A stretch of DNA of 64,000 nt from Adiantum capillus-veneris (GCA_014529385.2 CM043954.1:91723747-91787746); one strand, 5' to 3'; shown: positions 1 through 12,626, counted from the first letter of the stretch. Notes: generated by a model from the sequence alone, not told the origin. Numbers and translations are program-made.

Positions 1-701
1 CCCATGTAACCGCTTATGTAAACGGCTTACATGAAACACCGGATGAATACGAGAATGTGAAGGTAGTAATAATTTGTGAAGTTATTTGCTAGTTGTGGTG
101 TCTTAACCGTTGATTTGGTCGGAATAAACTTACATAGTTTAGTCAACCTGTCTACGACCACCCATATCGAGCCATGACCTCGCACAGTGTGTTGGTAAAC
201 CTACAATAAAGTCCATAGAGATGCTTTTCCATTTTCCATTGGGAATCTCCAAAGGATGTAAGAGTCCTCCTGCTTTCAGGCGCTCCGGTTTGTTAACTTG
301 ACATTTATGCAATGCAAGAGATAAGCTTGAACAAAGCCATGTTTACCTGGCCAGTAAAACTATCGTCGTACAAGAGCATAAGTTTTTCTAATCCCCGGGT
401 GCCCTGCACTTAGACTATCATGACATTCATAAAGAATTTGGCGCCGAATCTCTGTGTCCGTCGGTACACAAACTCTCCCCTTATGGAGTAGGTACCCATT
501 GTCGATGGTGAAATGCTTCCATCGCTGTAGTTCATCACTTGATAAAGGAGAACTAGGTGTGGAGGTTAATTGTACACTACCGTCATTGGAGTGAGAAGGA
601 TCCCTCTTTTGAACATGGCTCCACACTTTGGAATATGCTTCATCATGCTCATATTTGCCTTTGAGAGAATCTAAAAATCCACTACGAAGTTCCGTGAACA
701 A
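1..701 (-). pseudogene. Ty3/gypsy integrase region, partial and broken
   Basis: Reading leftward, this is the integrase part of a Ty3/gypsy pol polyprotein. The zinc-binding N-terminus is recognisable (a CHDSLSAGHPG stretch followed by IRKTYALVRR and a YWPG-like motif). Further left, near 180-240, a core-domain signature reads like W-K-S-I-S-M-D-F-I-V-G-L-P. Frameshifts and stops separate the pieces, for example after the ALVRR segment near 360, so no intact integrase can be read. The C-terminal end and the 3' LTR would lie beyond the left edge. Gene order on the minus strand (gag, protease, RT, RNase H, integrase) is that of Ty3/gypsy, not Ty1/copia. Integrase would insert the cDNA copy into the host chromosome; this copy is dead. 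Confidence 0.85.
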
Positions 702-2057
702 GAGAGAATTGATCTTTGGCTTTGACTTAGAGCGTCCGCCACTACATTGTACCGGCCTTTGCGATACCTCAGCTTGGCGTCATATTCTTGAAGAATCTCG
801 GCCCACCTGGCTTTTCTACCCTTCAAATCCGTTTGTTGTGTAAACCATTTGATGCTTTTATGGTCAAACACAATCTCAAACTGAGCACCATACAGATAAT
901 GCCGCCATGTTTTTAAGGCCGACACTATTGCATAGAGTTCACGTTCGTAGGCAGAATAGTTCTGCTGAGCTGCATCAAGCTTCTTGCTTTCAAATGCAAT
1001 TGGTCGTCCGTCTTGTAAAAGGACTACTCCAATAGCACGGTCACTAGCATCCATTTCCAAAACAGATGGTTTCAAAGGATCTACAATAGCCAGTATAGGA
1101 GCTGTAGCTAATGCATCCTTGAGCGTACGAAACTGTGTTCTTGAGCGGATCCCCACTGAAAAACTTTGCCTTTGCCTTTTAGTTGATCCGTCATGGGAAC
1201 ATCAATTTGAGCATGGTATTTAACGAACCTTCGGTAAAAACCTGCAAATCCCAAAAAAATCTGTAATTCTTTCAGATTTTTAGGAGAAGGCCATTTCCGG
1301 ATGGTATCCACTTTGGATTGATCCATATATAGCCCATTAGCTGAAATAACATGCCCTAAATAGTGAATTTTTTCTTTTAGAAAATCACATTTAGATTCCT
1401 TGAATATAATTTGTTTGTGCGTAACAACTCAAACACCTGCATGAGATGTTGTAAGTGTTCTTTTCAGAAGCACTATAGACTAGGATGTCATCGAGGAAAA
1501 CAATGACAAATTTGTCCAAATATGGCTTCAAGACACTATCCATAAGTGTCATGAATGTTGGGCGCATTGGTTAACCCAAAGGGCATCACCAAGAACTTGT
1601 AGTGTCCAAACTGTGTTTGGAATGCAGTTTTGGGTATATCAGCAAGTCGAATATGGACTTGGTGATATCCTGACCGCAAGTCTATTTTCGTAAAAATGCG
1701 AGCATGAGTGAGTTTGTCAAACAACTCATCTACTCTGGGCAATGGGTATTTGTTCTTAACTGTAACCGCATTTAAGCCACGGTAGTCGATGCACATGCGC
1801 ATACTACCGTCTTTTTTCTTCACTAATAGGATAGGCGAAGCCCATGGTGAAGAACTGGGTTGTATAAACCCTCTGCTAAGGTAGTTAGCAAGCTGACGTT
1901 CCACCTCAGCAGCTTCTCAATAACTCATACGGTAGTGTGGTTTACTAACAAGTTTACAGCCTGTAGGCACGTCAATGCTATGTTGCGCTGATCGTGTTGG
2001 CGGTAATCCTGATGGGACATCATTAGGAAATACATCTTGAAATTCCTTTAATAATTT
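671..2057 (-). pseudogene. Ty3/gypsy reverse transcriptase and RNase H, frameshifted
   Basis: Reverse transcriptase and RNase H of the same retrotransposon. The RT part (about 1904-1330) shows the fingers motif [20 protein letters not shown], then [20 protein letters not shown] and [11 protein letters not shown]. The polymerase active site FLDD is at about 1487-1498, in a different frame from the preceding segment. The thumb-to-RNase H connection continues at 1326-1108 (LQIFLGFAGFYRRFVK). RNase H lies at 1156-671, with VLEMDASDRAIGVVL, an AYERELYAIV motif and LYGAQFEIVFDHKS. The domains are all present and collinear but need at least three frame changes, so it is a pseudogene. Copying of the element's RNA into DNA is the family role. 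Confidence 0.9.
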
Positions 2058-3053
2058 CTATAATTGACTAGCAATGTTTGCTTGTTTAGAATTAGCAATT
2101 GATGGAACAGATGAGAGAGAAGCACGTGGCGTCGAGGAATGTTCAACAGATTCAATATTAGAAAGAAAATGAGATAGTGAGTAACACAAGAAAACCTGAT
2201 CTATTTCATTATCAGAAATGAGCTGCATAAGCTCAACGGTACAAATCAATGGTGATGAAGGTATATCTTTTTGTCCTAACAACAACACATGTGCGCCATG
2301 GGATTCAAACATCAAGCTGTTGTGCTCATAGCTACGCTTCAGTGATGGTCCTAGGCTATGCAACCACTCCCTACCAAGAACCACATCTGCCCTTTCCATG
2401 CTCATAACCTGAAAATCCAAGCATGTGGAGTGTCCTTGTACTTCCAACTGAATAGCTCGGCATTGAGTATCCCATATTCCAGTATCATGTCCATTCATCA
2501 TTGCTACCTTGTAGTGGTGGGTACTCGGAGTTTGAGGCAATTTGAATTTTTTCACCAATCCGTAATTGATGAAATTGTGAGTAGCACCCTCATCTACCAA
2601 GATGTGTACCTTGTGCCCTTGCAGATATCCGTGCATACGTACTAACTCATGTGGTCCAAAGGTTGTTTGCCACATGGAAGCTGTGAGACAGCATTCATGC
2701 ACCACCTCAGTGTGTGTTACTTCCACTGTAGAGAATCGTGAGGAAGACTCAAGAGGCGGCAGTTGCACCGTGTGCACTGCTTTCTCCTTGCCCTGAGTAG
2801 CAGATTTTTCCTTGGGACAATCCTTTTTTCCATGACCTCTTCCTAAACATTGAAAACATAATTTTTCTTTGTTGGCTTTATCAAAGTCCTCAGGAGAGAG
2901 AGGACCCCTGGACCCCTTGGGTTTTTTAGATGCATCCGAATTGGCAACTATAAATTTTCTTTTTTTGTGCCCATACTGAGTGCGTGTATTACCACGGATG
3001 TGACTATTATGGATTTTATTTTCATCTGGATCATCATGAATATGTGCTTTCAC
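2058..3053 (-). pseudogene. Ty3/gypsy gag C-terminus (zinc knuckle) and protease
   Basis: An open stretch of about 331 codons joins the nucleocapsid and protease parts. A CCHC zinc knuckle of the form C-x2-C-x4-H-x4-C (CFQCLGRGHGKKDC) lies near 2818-2862. An aspartic protease follows around 2570-2602 with the sequence LVDEGATHNFI. Most plant gypsy proteases have D-S-G or D-T-G here; this copy reads D-E-G, which would be expected to damage the active site. The frame differs from the upstream gag segment, which ends at 3053, so it is not translatable as one polyprotein in this copy. The family role is RNA packaging (knuckle) and polyprotein cleavage (protease). Confidence 0.85.
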
Positions 3054-3661
3054 TATGGCTTCCTCAAGTGTTTAGGGTCTTGGATCTTGACATACTTCTT
3101 AAGCTCGGGTGTCAGACCTCGTATGAACCCCCGTACTTGTTGAAAGGTATCTAAGCCTTCCAACTTGAGGATAACATCCCGATAGTGAGAGATATATTCA
3201 AGTAGTGATGGGTATTGGCGCATGGAACATGTGTCCCAAGCCATCCAATTCCGATCGGCCTCGTTTGTAGGCAAAAATTCTTTACTAAACATAGCTTCAA
3301 AAGCTGCCCAACTCTGTGGTATGATGTTCTTCTCCTTGAGAGACATCCACCATTTGTAGGCCTTGCCTTCCAGAGTTAAGCTCGTTTACAGGGCTCTGAC
3401 TGTGTCCGGAGTACGCTGTAAGGCGTGAATTCCATCCCACTTGCTGAGAAAGATATTCACTGCATTCTTATTGCGGTCTCGGTCTTCTCCCTTAAAAATT
3501 GGTGGTTTGGTGTTTTTCAACAATTCATCCACCTCTTTTGCAGTGAGAGTATGCAATGTATCAGCATTTGGGCCTTGCCCTAGATTAGAAGTGCCTTGCC
3601 CTTTTGTAGCAACGTGCTCATGCATGTGCGTGTCAGCAGGACTCTTGGACTGCTGTTGCAT
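3053..3661 (-). pseudogene. Ty3/gypsy gag N-terminus, two frames
   Basis: The capsid-like part of gag. It begins at the in-frame ATG at 3661 and runs in one frame to about 3386. It continues in another frame from 3346 to 3053 with SWAAFEAMFSKEFLPTNEAD, YISHYRDVILKLEGL and RGFIRGLTPELKKYV, which are typical of the retrotransposon gag domain. A short gap with an in-frame stop near 3386-3390 separates the halves. It is the first coding part of the element, so the leader and the 5' LTR should lie at higher coordinates. They do, but split by the 32-kb insertion. Confidence 0.8.
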
Positions 3662-4088
3662 TAATAGAATTACTAATGTGGATAGTTTAGTGACGTTTTC
3701 ATTTAAAGCTTAAAATTTTCATCCATGATTGTCATGTGTGTCTAAAGTGCACGAAATTCTTGAATATCAAGCAATTCGTAAGTATCATCACCTACCGTAG
3801 CGTCGCGAGTACTCTTCTGGAGAGGATCCAGCCGCGGGCCATTATTGGCAGGATCAGGCATACTTTCCTCAAAATTGAATGTCATATTGATATTCGAATC
3901 CATGGCGACACAGTGCGGTGCAAGGAGTAGTTAGAAAAAATACCTGATATTGAGAGCACTCGCAAAGTGTAATTAGCCTGGCTAATTCCGTCAAAATCGA
4001 TAGTATGCGGGTGGAGAGTGATTCGAATTGTCCGCCGTATATGGAATTCCACAAGTTTTTGATAGCCGAATCAATTAGACTTGAAAGC
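3662..4088 (-). other. Ty3/gypsy untranslated leader, gag-proximal half
   Basis: Non-coding DNA between the gag start and the insertion point. Its counterpart resumes at 36265 in the same orientation and leads to the primer-binding site at 36861-36874. The two halves total roughly 1 kb, a plausible leader for a plant gypsy element. No repeats of the TGGAC-pair family that fills the insertion were seen here, which supports placing the insertion boundary at 4093/4094. Confidence 0.6.
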
Positions 4089-4093
4089 GTTAA
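4089..4093. repeat. Left copy of 5-bp target-site duplication (GTTAA)
   Basis: GTTAA directly abuts the left terminal inverted repeat, and the same five bases directly follow the right terminal repeat at 36260-36264. A direct repeat exactly outside a perfect inverted repeat is the usual footprint of DNA-element insertion. A TTAA duplication with a one-base offset of the inverted repeat is a less economical alternative. Confidence 0.75.
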
Positions 4094-4109
4094 AAGACCA
4101 TATTAGGTA
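4094..4109 (+). repeat. Left terminal inverted repeat (16 bp)
   Basis: AAGACCATATTAGGTA, identical to the reverse complement of 36244-36259. Immediately inside, a 12-mer AAAGTGGGAAAA (4109-4120) recurs inverted at 36160-36171, about 88 bp from the right tip. A TTGGACAA core related to the internal motif lies at about 4135-4142. Confidence 0.8.
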
Positions 4110-4120
4110 AAGTGGGAAAA

Positions 4121-4663
4121 TCCCAATTCCCAGGTTGGACAACTTTCAATATATCATGTATAAAATATAGAGATTTTGTCAAAAATTTGAGTTTTCTTAA
4201 GGTCTCATTCCACTTTATGCACATACAATACACAATGAAAACAACTAAAATATCATGGTTTCAATCAATTGGATTATTAGGAGAGGAGTATATTGCATCC
4301 ATTATCGTTGTCTATGTTCTACTGTCCTACCTACAACTTATCTCAACATGGAGAGCTTGGTTTCTAGGTCCACCACTTATCCAAGTTAATGTAAAAGTGA
4401 CTCAAGGTTCACAACTTGTGAAAGCAAGGATCCATTGAAGAATACAATCCACTTGGCTATTTTTCCTTAATTTATTGCATGTGACATTTAAGCAAGGTCC
4501 ACTTCTAATCTATAACTTCTTAATTTGAGGCATGGGGCATACATAAAATATGTAGCATATGCTCTATTGCCTCATAGGAAGGTTGGTTTCAAGGTGCACT
4601 TATCCATGCTAGCCTATCTTGGAGAAATGATGGAGCTTGCTTCTCTCCTTGTTTCAATGGAGA
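4121..4663. other. Left subterminal spacer
   Basis: AT-rich non-coding DNA between the left tip and the main motif array. A few degenerate motif copies in the opposite orientation are visible near 4369-4392 and 4494-4505. I see no gene. Confidence 0.5.
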
Positions 4664-5949
4664 CTAGCTTGGACAAGTGGTGGACCTTTGCTTCTCTCTA
4701 TGTTTCAATAGAGTTAGCTTGGACAAGTGGTGATCTTGGAACAAAACCCCCATGTAAAACATATCATGGGTATTCCAAGTGATTAGAAAGATTACCATTT
4801 AAGATATAACCTTATAGGTTGGACAACTAGATCTTGGCTTGGAGAAATGGTGGACCTTTGATTCTCTCCATGTTTCAATGGAGTCTATCTTGGAGAAATG
4901 GTGGAGCTTGCTTTTGTCCATGTTTCAATGGAGCCTAGCTTGAATAGTTGGTGGACCTTTGCTTCTCTCTATGTTTCAATAGAGTTAGCTTAGACACGTG
5001 GTGGATCTTCAAAATAAACCAACTACTATCAATGTTGCCTAGCTTGGACAAGTGGTGGAGTGTTTCTCTACTCCATGTTTCAATGGATCTTAGCTTGGAC
5101 AAGTGTTGGACCTTAAAACAAAAACCCCATGTACAACATAGAATGGATTTTCTAGATTTCAATGGAGTCTAGATTTAACAAATGGTGGAGCTTGTCTTCA
5201 TCCATGTTTCAATGAAACTAGCTTGGACAAGTGGTGGACCTTGTAACAAACCCTCCCATGTACAACATATCATTGGTTTTCTAAGTGATGGGAAGGAATA
5301 CCATTCAAAATATAAACTTATAGCTTGGATAAGTAGTTGACTTTAAAACCAAATTCATCATAATACAATGAAATACAGGTCAGCCAATTCCTAAATCTTG
5401 AGACCAAACCTCCCATGCTATTAGAGATAATATATTGGATAAGTGGTGGACCTTCTATTATTTTCCCATGCCTAGTTTAGACAACCGGTACACTTCGCAG
5501 CTATAAAGGTTGGACGAGTTGTGGAGCCTTGTTTCTATCCATGTTTTAATGGATCCTAGCTTGGACAAGTGGTGGACCTTGGAAAAAAGCTTCCATGTAC
5601 AACATATATGAGGTTTTCCATGTTTTAATGGAACCTATCTTAGACAAATGGTGAAGCTTTCTTCTCTCCATGTTGATTTTGGAACTACCTTAAACAAGTG
5701 GTGGAGCTTTTCTTTTCTACTCTTCATAATACAATGAAGTATATGTTGGTTACATGGTGAATCTTAAGGCCAAACCTCCCATTTTACTAGAGATGATAGG
5801 TTGGACAAGTGGATCAACCTTCTATCATTTCTCCATGACTATATTGGACAATTAGTAGACATAACATCTCTCTATGTTGTCTAGAGATGAGCTTGGACAA
5901 GTGATGGACCCTGCTTCTCTCTTCCCTTGGTTTACTAGTTTGAAGACTC

Positions 5950-6761
5950 AGTATATATACTTTCTTAGATCTAGCTTGAACAAGTGGTGGACCTTGCATC
6001 CACAATCTTAATTCAGTACAAAAAAGTATATGAAAAAATAACATAGGAATCTTGGTTTGAAGGTCAAGCAATTAGGTTCCAAATGCACATAATAATATAT
6101 TTTCCACCCATATTAAAATAAAGTTAAATATGTTATTACCAAATTGACAAAGGTAACGTCCAAGAATTATATCTTTCCATCTTGTCAGATCTAAATCTTC
6201 ATCAAGGCGACATGCATGTATACATCAACTTTCAAGCCATTCAAGAATACATGCACTTAGATTCCATAGTTTTGTTTTCAAAGTCTTTTAGGTTCTAAAA
6301 CTCTTTCACATAAAGTATGTAATGACAAAATTCTTGAAGCAAACATTTGTGCCCAAGAAAAAGATCCCTCTCATATATTTAAAGTCCATGAATTCTTTGA
6401 TCCACACTTACAAGTTTTATTTTGACATCAAACATCAATTCTTTCATAGTTCCAAATAAATGCAACCTCGATATGAATTGACAAAAAATGAATTTCTTTT
6501 ACTATATGACCCAACATAGGCCCCAATCAAATAAAAAATGAGTCCCCAAAAATTTGGGTGCACTCTAGCAATACATCAGAGTCCCCTTACAATAGGATGC
6601 ACTCCAATAGTACATTGAAGTCCCCTTAGAGTAGGGTGCACTCCATTCAAGTGTTCATAAAATTGACACACCTTTAAAAAAAAAAAAAAGACTATATCAA
6701 ATTATACAAATGTTGAAAGATACACACTAGAATAAAAAAAGCATCTTATAGCCATATTTAT
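5950..6761. other. AT-rich spacer without genes
   Basis: Non-coding DNA with an A13 run near 6677-6689 and a short repeated phrase, 'gggtgcactcca', near 6557-6645. It follows the 3' end of the broken FCP1-like gene (minus strand). I see no coding region. Confidence 0.4.
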
Positions 6762-7543
6762 TCAATGCTTTCGTGTTGACAAGTACACACCAAGGACATA
6801 ATTTGTCTCAGAATCACTATACTGATTTACAATTGTGTTGTATGTATAGACTCTCTTATCTCTTGCATACAACCATCCTACCAACCATGGAATTATGGTT
6901 CTCTGCAAGAAGTTTTGAAGTTGCTCGGAAGTTTGCCTCCACATCTTTGGAAATATAAGATATGTCCCTGGCATGTTCCACATCACCCTATATGGAGTGT
7001 CATCAAAAATTAAGGTATTGTTTGCATCCAAATCCTCAAATATCTTCCAAATATCACTCAGATTTTTGTGATAAACCCTTGTAAATCCTAACATGATATT
7101 TGGATTTTGGCAATTTTTGTTACTCATAAACACCTTGAACTTGGTATACTGCTCAGGAAAACACTTTTGTGTGATGCGTTGCACCCTTGTTAAGTTATAG
7201 CAACTCCATATCCATAGCTCAAAGTATTCAGCACAAAATCCAAAAAACTTTGTGCGTCTGGTCGCACCACATGATAAACTTCATCTTTGTCCTCCACAAG
7301 TCGCATGTGTTGAGCCCAAGATGGCATAGAATCTCCATGTTTCATTTCAACTGTCTTGAGAAGTAACCCCTCTAGATCCAAGATAAGTACTCTTTTGATG
7401 TCTTTGAAAGCAAGTGGTAGGTGATAAGGAGGTGATTCATTCCTTGGACAAGGTCTTGGAGGAGGTTGGATGGGTAATTCAATAGTTTTCTTCAATTTAT
7501 GCCAGCATATAGCCAATCCATTTTTCTGTAATGGTTCTGAAAT
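6762..7543 (-). pseudogene. FCP1-like HAD phosphatase homologue, frameshifted copy
   Basis: A second, shorter relative of the FCP1-like gene at 12719-13903. An intron acceptor (TTTAATTTCAG, exon from about 7543) opens a frame containing LILDLEGLLLKT, the HAD motif I region, near 7395-7360. The canonical DxDG is changed to D-L-E-G. The frame breaks at about 7190 after YGYGVAIT. A second frame (7184-6762) carries the conserved LIFDDTPYR motif and a C-terminal part ending in VYLSTRKH. The FCP1/NLI-interacting family dephosphorylates phosphoserine, classically on the RNA polymerase II tail. With the catalytic residue altered and a frameshift, activity is not expected. No upstream exon could be assigned. 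Confidence 0.7.
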
Positions 7544-10500
7544 TAAAGAACAAGAACACTTAATGCAAACACAACAATAGACATGAGTTTTACATTGTCT
7601 ACCCTAAGGTTTTATTAGATACCAAAATCCATCTATGATCTACTCATTAATAGAAAGAAAGTCAAATTAAAATCCTGACTCTTTTTTATGCTACACTCTC
7701 TCTTAGTCTCAATACCATGGAGTTCAACTAGACTTAAGTCAACTAATAACTACTACTTGTTGTTAAAGGTATTCTTGAAGTGTATAAGGCTTAACCAATG
7801 CTCTAGTGTAGAATGGGTATTTAGGTCTCAAGGTCTACCACTTATCCAAGCAAAGATCCATTTAGATATGGAAACCCAATTTTTCTTAATATAATGATAT
7901 AGAGTGGACAAGTGGTGAATCCTGAGACCAAGCCACTCATGCTACTAGGGATAATAGGTTGGACAAGTGGTGGACCTTGAATGTAAACCCCCCATGTACA
8001 AAGTATCAGGGGTTTTGGGTATTTCAATGGACTCTAGCATCTTGGAAACATGGTGGAGCTTACTTCTCTCCATGTTTCAATGGAGTCTATCTTGGATAAA
8101 TGGTGGAGCATCATTCTCTCCATGTTTCAATGGAGCCTACCTTGGACAAGTGGTGCACGTTTGTTTCTCTCTATGTTTGAACAGATTTAGCTTGGACAAG
8201 TGGTGGACCTTGGAACAAAATCCCCATGTAAAACATATCATGGACATTACAAGTGGTGAGAAAAAATACCATTCAATATATAACCTTATAGGTTGGAAAA
8301 GTGGTGGACCTTAACACCCAATTATTATTAATATAATGACATAGAGTGGACAAGTGGTGAATCTTGCGACCAAACCTACTAGGAAAAGTACGTTGGACAA
8401 GTGGTGGACCTTGAATGCAAACCCCCCATGTACAAAATATTACTCATGCTACTAGGAATAATTTGGTATTAAGGTCCATGTTTCAATGGAGCCTAGCTTG
8501 GAAAAGTGGTGGACCTTTGTTTCTCTCTATGTTTCAATAGAATTTTCTTGGACAAGTGGTGAACCTTGGAACAAAACCCCCATGTAAAGCATGTCATGGG
8601 CATTACAAGTGGTGAGAAAAAATACCATTCAAGGTATAACCTTATAGGCTGGACAAGTGGTGGACCTTAGCACCCAATTCCTCTTATTATAATGACATAT
8701 AGTGGAAAAGTGGTGAATTGTGAGACCAAACCTACTAGGGATAATAGGTTGGAGAAATGGTTGACCTTGAATGTAAATCACCCATGTACAAAATATCATG
8801 GGTTTTGCGTATTTCAATGGAGCCTAGCATCTTGGAGACATGGTGGAACTTACTTCTCTCCATGTTTTAATGGAGCCTATCTAGGAAAAATGGTGGAGGT
8901 TCCTTCTCTCCATGTTTCAATGGAGCCTAGCTTGGACAAGTCGTGGACCTTTGTTTCTCTCTATGTTTGAATATGGTTAGCTTGGACAAGTGGTGGATCT
9001 TGGAATGAAACTCCCATGTAAAACATATCATGGGCATTTCAAGTGGCGAGAAAGGATACCATTTAAGATATAACCTTATAGGTTGGACAAGTGGTGGACC
9101 TTAACACAATAGAATGACATAGAGTGTATAAGTGGTGAATCTTGAAACCAAACCACTCATGCTACTAGGGATAATAGGTTAAACAAGTGGTGGGCCTTGA
9201 AATAAAACCCTCTAGAGTGTTTCAATGGAGCTTAGCTTGGAAACATGGTAAAGCTTGCTTCTGTCCATGTTTCAATGCAGCCTATCTTGGATAAATGGTG
9301 CAGCATCATTCTCTCCATGTTTCAATGGAGCCTAGCTTGAACAAGTGGTGGACCTTTGTTTCTCTCTATGTTTGAATAGAGTTATCTTGGAAAAGTGGTG
9401 GACCTTGGAACAAAAACCCCATGTAAAACATATCATGGGCATTACAAGTGGTGAGAAAAAATACCATTCAATATATAACCTTATAGGTTGGACAAGTGGT
9501 GGACCTTAACACCCAATTATTCTTAATATAATGACATAGAGTGGATAAGTGGTGAAATTGGGACCAAACCTACTAAGGAAATAGGTTGGACAAGTGGTGG
9601 ACCTTGAATGTAAACGCCCCATGTACAAAATATCACTCATGCTACTAGAAATAATTTGGTATTAAGGTCCATGTTTCAATGCAGCCTAGCTTGGAAAAGT
9701 GGTGGACCTTTGTTTCTCTCTATGTTTCAATAGATTTATCTTGGACAAGTGGTGTACCTTGGAACAAAACCCCCATGTAAATCATGTCATGGGCATTACA
9801 AGTGGTGAGAAAAAATACCATTCAAGCTATAACATTATAGGTTGGACAAGTGGTGGACCTTAACACTTAATTCCTCTTAATATAATGACATAGAGTGGAC
9901 AAGTGGTGAATCATGAGACCAAACCTACTAGGGATAATAGGTTGGACAAGTGGTGAACCTTGAATGTAAACCCCCCATGTACAAAAAATTATGGGTATTG
10001 GGTATTTCAATGGAGCCTAGCAACTTGGAGGCATGGTGGAGCTTATTTCTCTCCATGTTTCAATGGAGCCTATCTAGGAGAAACAGTGGAGGTTCCTTCT
10101 CTCCATGTTTCAATGAGCCTAGCTTGGACAAGTGGTGGACCTTTCTTTCTCTATATGTTTTAATAGAGTTAGCTTGGACAAGTGGTGGACCTTGGAATGA
10201 AACCCCCATGTAAAACATATCATGGGCATTTCAAGTGGTGAGAAAGGATACTATTTAAAATATAACCTTATAGGCTGGACAAGTGGTGGACTTTAACACA
10301 TATTTCTTCTTCATATAATGACATAGAGTGTACAAGTGGTGAATCTTGAGACCAAACCACTCTTGCTACTAGGGATAATAGGTTGGACAAGTGGTGGACC
10401 TTGAATGTAAACCCCTCATGTACAAAATTATGGGTTTAGGGTATTTCAATGGAGCCTAGCTTGGAGACATGGTGGAGATTACTTCTCTCAATGTTTCAAT

Positions 10501-11760
10501 GGAACCTATCTTGGAGAAATGGTGGATCATCCTTCTCTCCATGTTTCAATGGAGCCTATCTTGGACAAGTGGTGGACCTTTGCTTCTCTCTATGTTTTAA
10601 TGGAGTTAGCTTGGACAAGTGGTGGGTCTTGGAACAAAACCCCTTTGTAAAACATAGCATGGACATTACAAGTGATGAGGAAAAATATCATTCAAGATAT
10701 AACCTTATAGGTTGGAAAAGTGTGTGATGGACCTTGACAAGTGGTGAAGGATACCATTTAAGATATACCCTTATAGGTTGGACAAGTGGTGGACCTTAAC
10801 ACCCAGTTATTCTTAATATAATGACATAGAGTGGATAAGTGGTGAATCTTAAGACCAAATCACTCATGCTACTAGGTATAATACGTTAGAGAAGTGGTAG
10901 ACCTTGAATGTAAACACCCCATGTACAAAATATCATGGTTTTAGGGTGTTTCAATGGAGCCTAGAATCTCGGAGACATGGTAGATCTTGATTCTTTCCAT
11001 GTTTGAATGGCACCTATCTTGGAAAAATGATGGAGGTTACTTCTCTCCATACTTCAACGGAGCCTAGCTTTGACAAGTGGTGAACCTTTGCTTCTCTCTA
11101 TGTTTGAATAGAGTTAGCTTGGACAAGTGGTGGACCTTTGCTTCTCTCTATGTTTGAATAGAGTAGCTTGGACAAGTGGTGGACCTTGGAATGAAACCCC
11201 CGTGTAAAACATATCATGGGAATTTCAAGTGGTGAGAAAGGATACCATTTAAGATATAACCTTATAGGTTGGACAAGTGGTGGACCTTAATACATAGTTC
11301 TTCTTAATATAATGACATAGAGTGTACAAGTGGTGTATCTTGAGACCAAACCACTCGTGCTACTAGGGATCCTAGCTTGGACAAGTGGTGGACCTTGGAA
11401 AAAAGTCCCCCTATACAACATAGATGATTTTTTTCATGTTTTAATGGAAGAGAGATTCGACAAATGGTGGAGCTTGCTTATCTCCATGTGGATTTTAGAA
11501 CTAGCTTGGACAAGTGGTGGAGCTTTGCTTTTTTACTCTTCATAATACAATGATGTATAGGTTGGTTACATGGTGAATCTTAAGGCCAAACCTCCCATCT
11601 TACTAGAGATGATAGGTTGGACAAGTGGTCAACCTTCTATCATTTCTCCATGCCTATAATTAGACAATTAGTAGAACTAGCATCTTTCTATGTTGTCTAG
11701 AGCTGAGCTTGGACAAGTAGTGGACCTTGCTACTCTCTTCCCTTGGATTATTAGTTTGAA

Positions 11761-12516
11761 GACTCATTATATATACTTGCTTAGATCTATATAATTACTC
11801 ATTAGTTAGGTTACAAGTGGGTATGTAATTTGTTAGCCTCAAGGGACTTTGAATATTGAATAGTAAGAAAGTCAAGTGCTGGTTTGAAGATCTTTTGCTT
11901 ATCTAAACTAGACTCTAACTCAATAATAAGTTTCATAAGTTCCACGAATTGTCCTATCTAGGCTCCAAAAGAGTCTTAATTGGTTTGTGCTAGATTCTAA
12001 CTTCCTTGATGGGGTAGAATCCTAGAAAAATGAGGCACTATAAGTTTTACCTTAGCTCAAATGGATTTTTCACTTAAACTCGACTGCAATTTGGCTATCT
12101 AGTCTTTGTCTCGATGGAGTTTAACACTAGATACATAGTAGTGATATTTAAGCTTCATGTCTCTTCACTTGATCGAGATATGAGACCATACTTTCAAGGT
12201 CACCACTTGTCTTACCTAAAGACCAATGTGAGACATGGGAGCAAGAAAGCCATCCGATATTGTTTTAAGGACTATTACATAGGCAATCAATAACTTAAGT
12301 AAAGCAAAAAGACTTGGATCTTTCACAATTAATAACTTAAGTAAAGCCAAAAAGACTTGGATCTTTGACAGTTTTTTTCAAACTAAAAAAGCACAATCTC
12401 ATGCTAACAAAACTATAAATCACAATTGAAAGGTTTGAACAAGAAAAAGATCAACAATCTTAATAAGAAGGATACTTTTCATTTCATTTGATGATTACAA
12501 ACTAAAATAAAGTCTC
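11761..12516. repeat. Spacer with 42-bp tandem duplication
   Basis: AT-rich non-coding DNA between the left array and the FCP1-like gene. A 42-bp period duplication (aataacttaagtaaag...) covers about 12289-12370. No gene is visible on either strand. Confidence 0.5.
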
Positions 12517-12626
12517 TCAAGAAATTGATAAACAAAAAATGTAGGTGACTGCTTCATTATTTTGAGCAAAAATATCAAAATCTCTATTGATTGAGCTCCA
12601 TCTAGTAGTATCCTTTGTAAGATCCT
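12517..12626 (-). other. Probable 3' untranslated exon of the FCP1-like gene
   Basis: Just after the stop of the FCP1-like frame, the minus strand has CCTAAG|GTACTAG, a plausible splice donor. It also has CTTCTTGCAG|GATC near 12627, a plausible acceptor. The downstream segment would then be a 3' UTR exon. This rests only on splice-site appearance. Confidence 0.35.

Larger units (their letters stand above)
4664..11760 (+). repeat. Left-arm array of the TGGACAAGTGGTGGACC motif
   Basis: The 17-bp core TGGACAAGTGGTGGACC, usually preceded by AGCT or AGGT, recurs roughly every 50-90 bp on the plus strand. The spacers are also repeated: 'tctctccatgtttcaatgga', 'cttataggttggac' and 'gctactagggataatagg'. 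Together they form a composite unit of about 420-450 bp that repeats with 5-20% visible divergence. The array is interrupted at about 5950-7680 by AT-rich DNA and the broken FCP1-like gene. Each core has two TGGAC half-sites starting 11 bp apart. Short peptides encoded by the units (WTSGGP, SLDKWW) are by-products of the repeat. The origin and role are not known to me. Confidence 0.9.

Noticed and set aside
4089-4109. piggyBac-type assignment because TTAA flanks both ends
   Set aside because: Using TTAA alone puts the inverted repeats out of register by one base, whereas GTTAA gives perfect register; the encoded DUF7869 protein does not look like a piggyBac transposase to me.
6773-6958. Plus-strand frame opposite the broken FCP1-like gene
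   Set aside because: Shadow of the minus-strand coding remnant.
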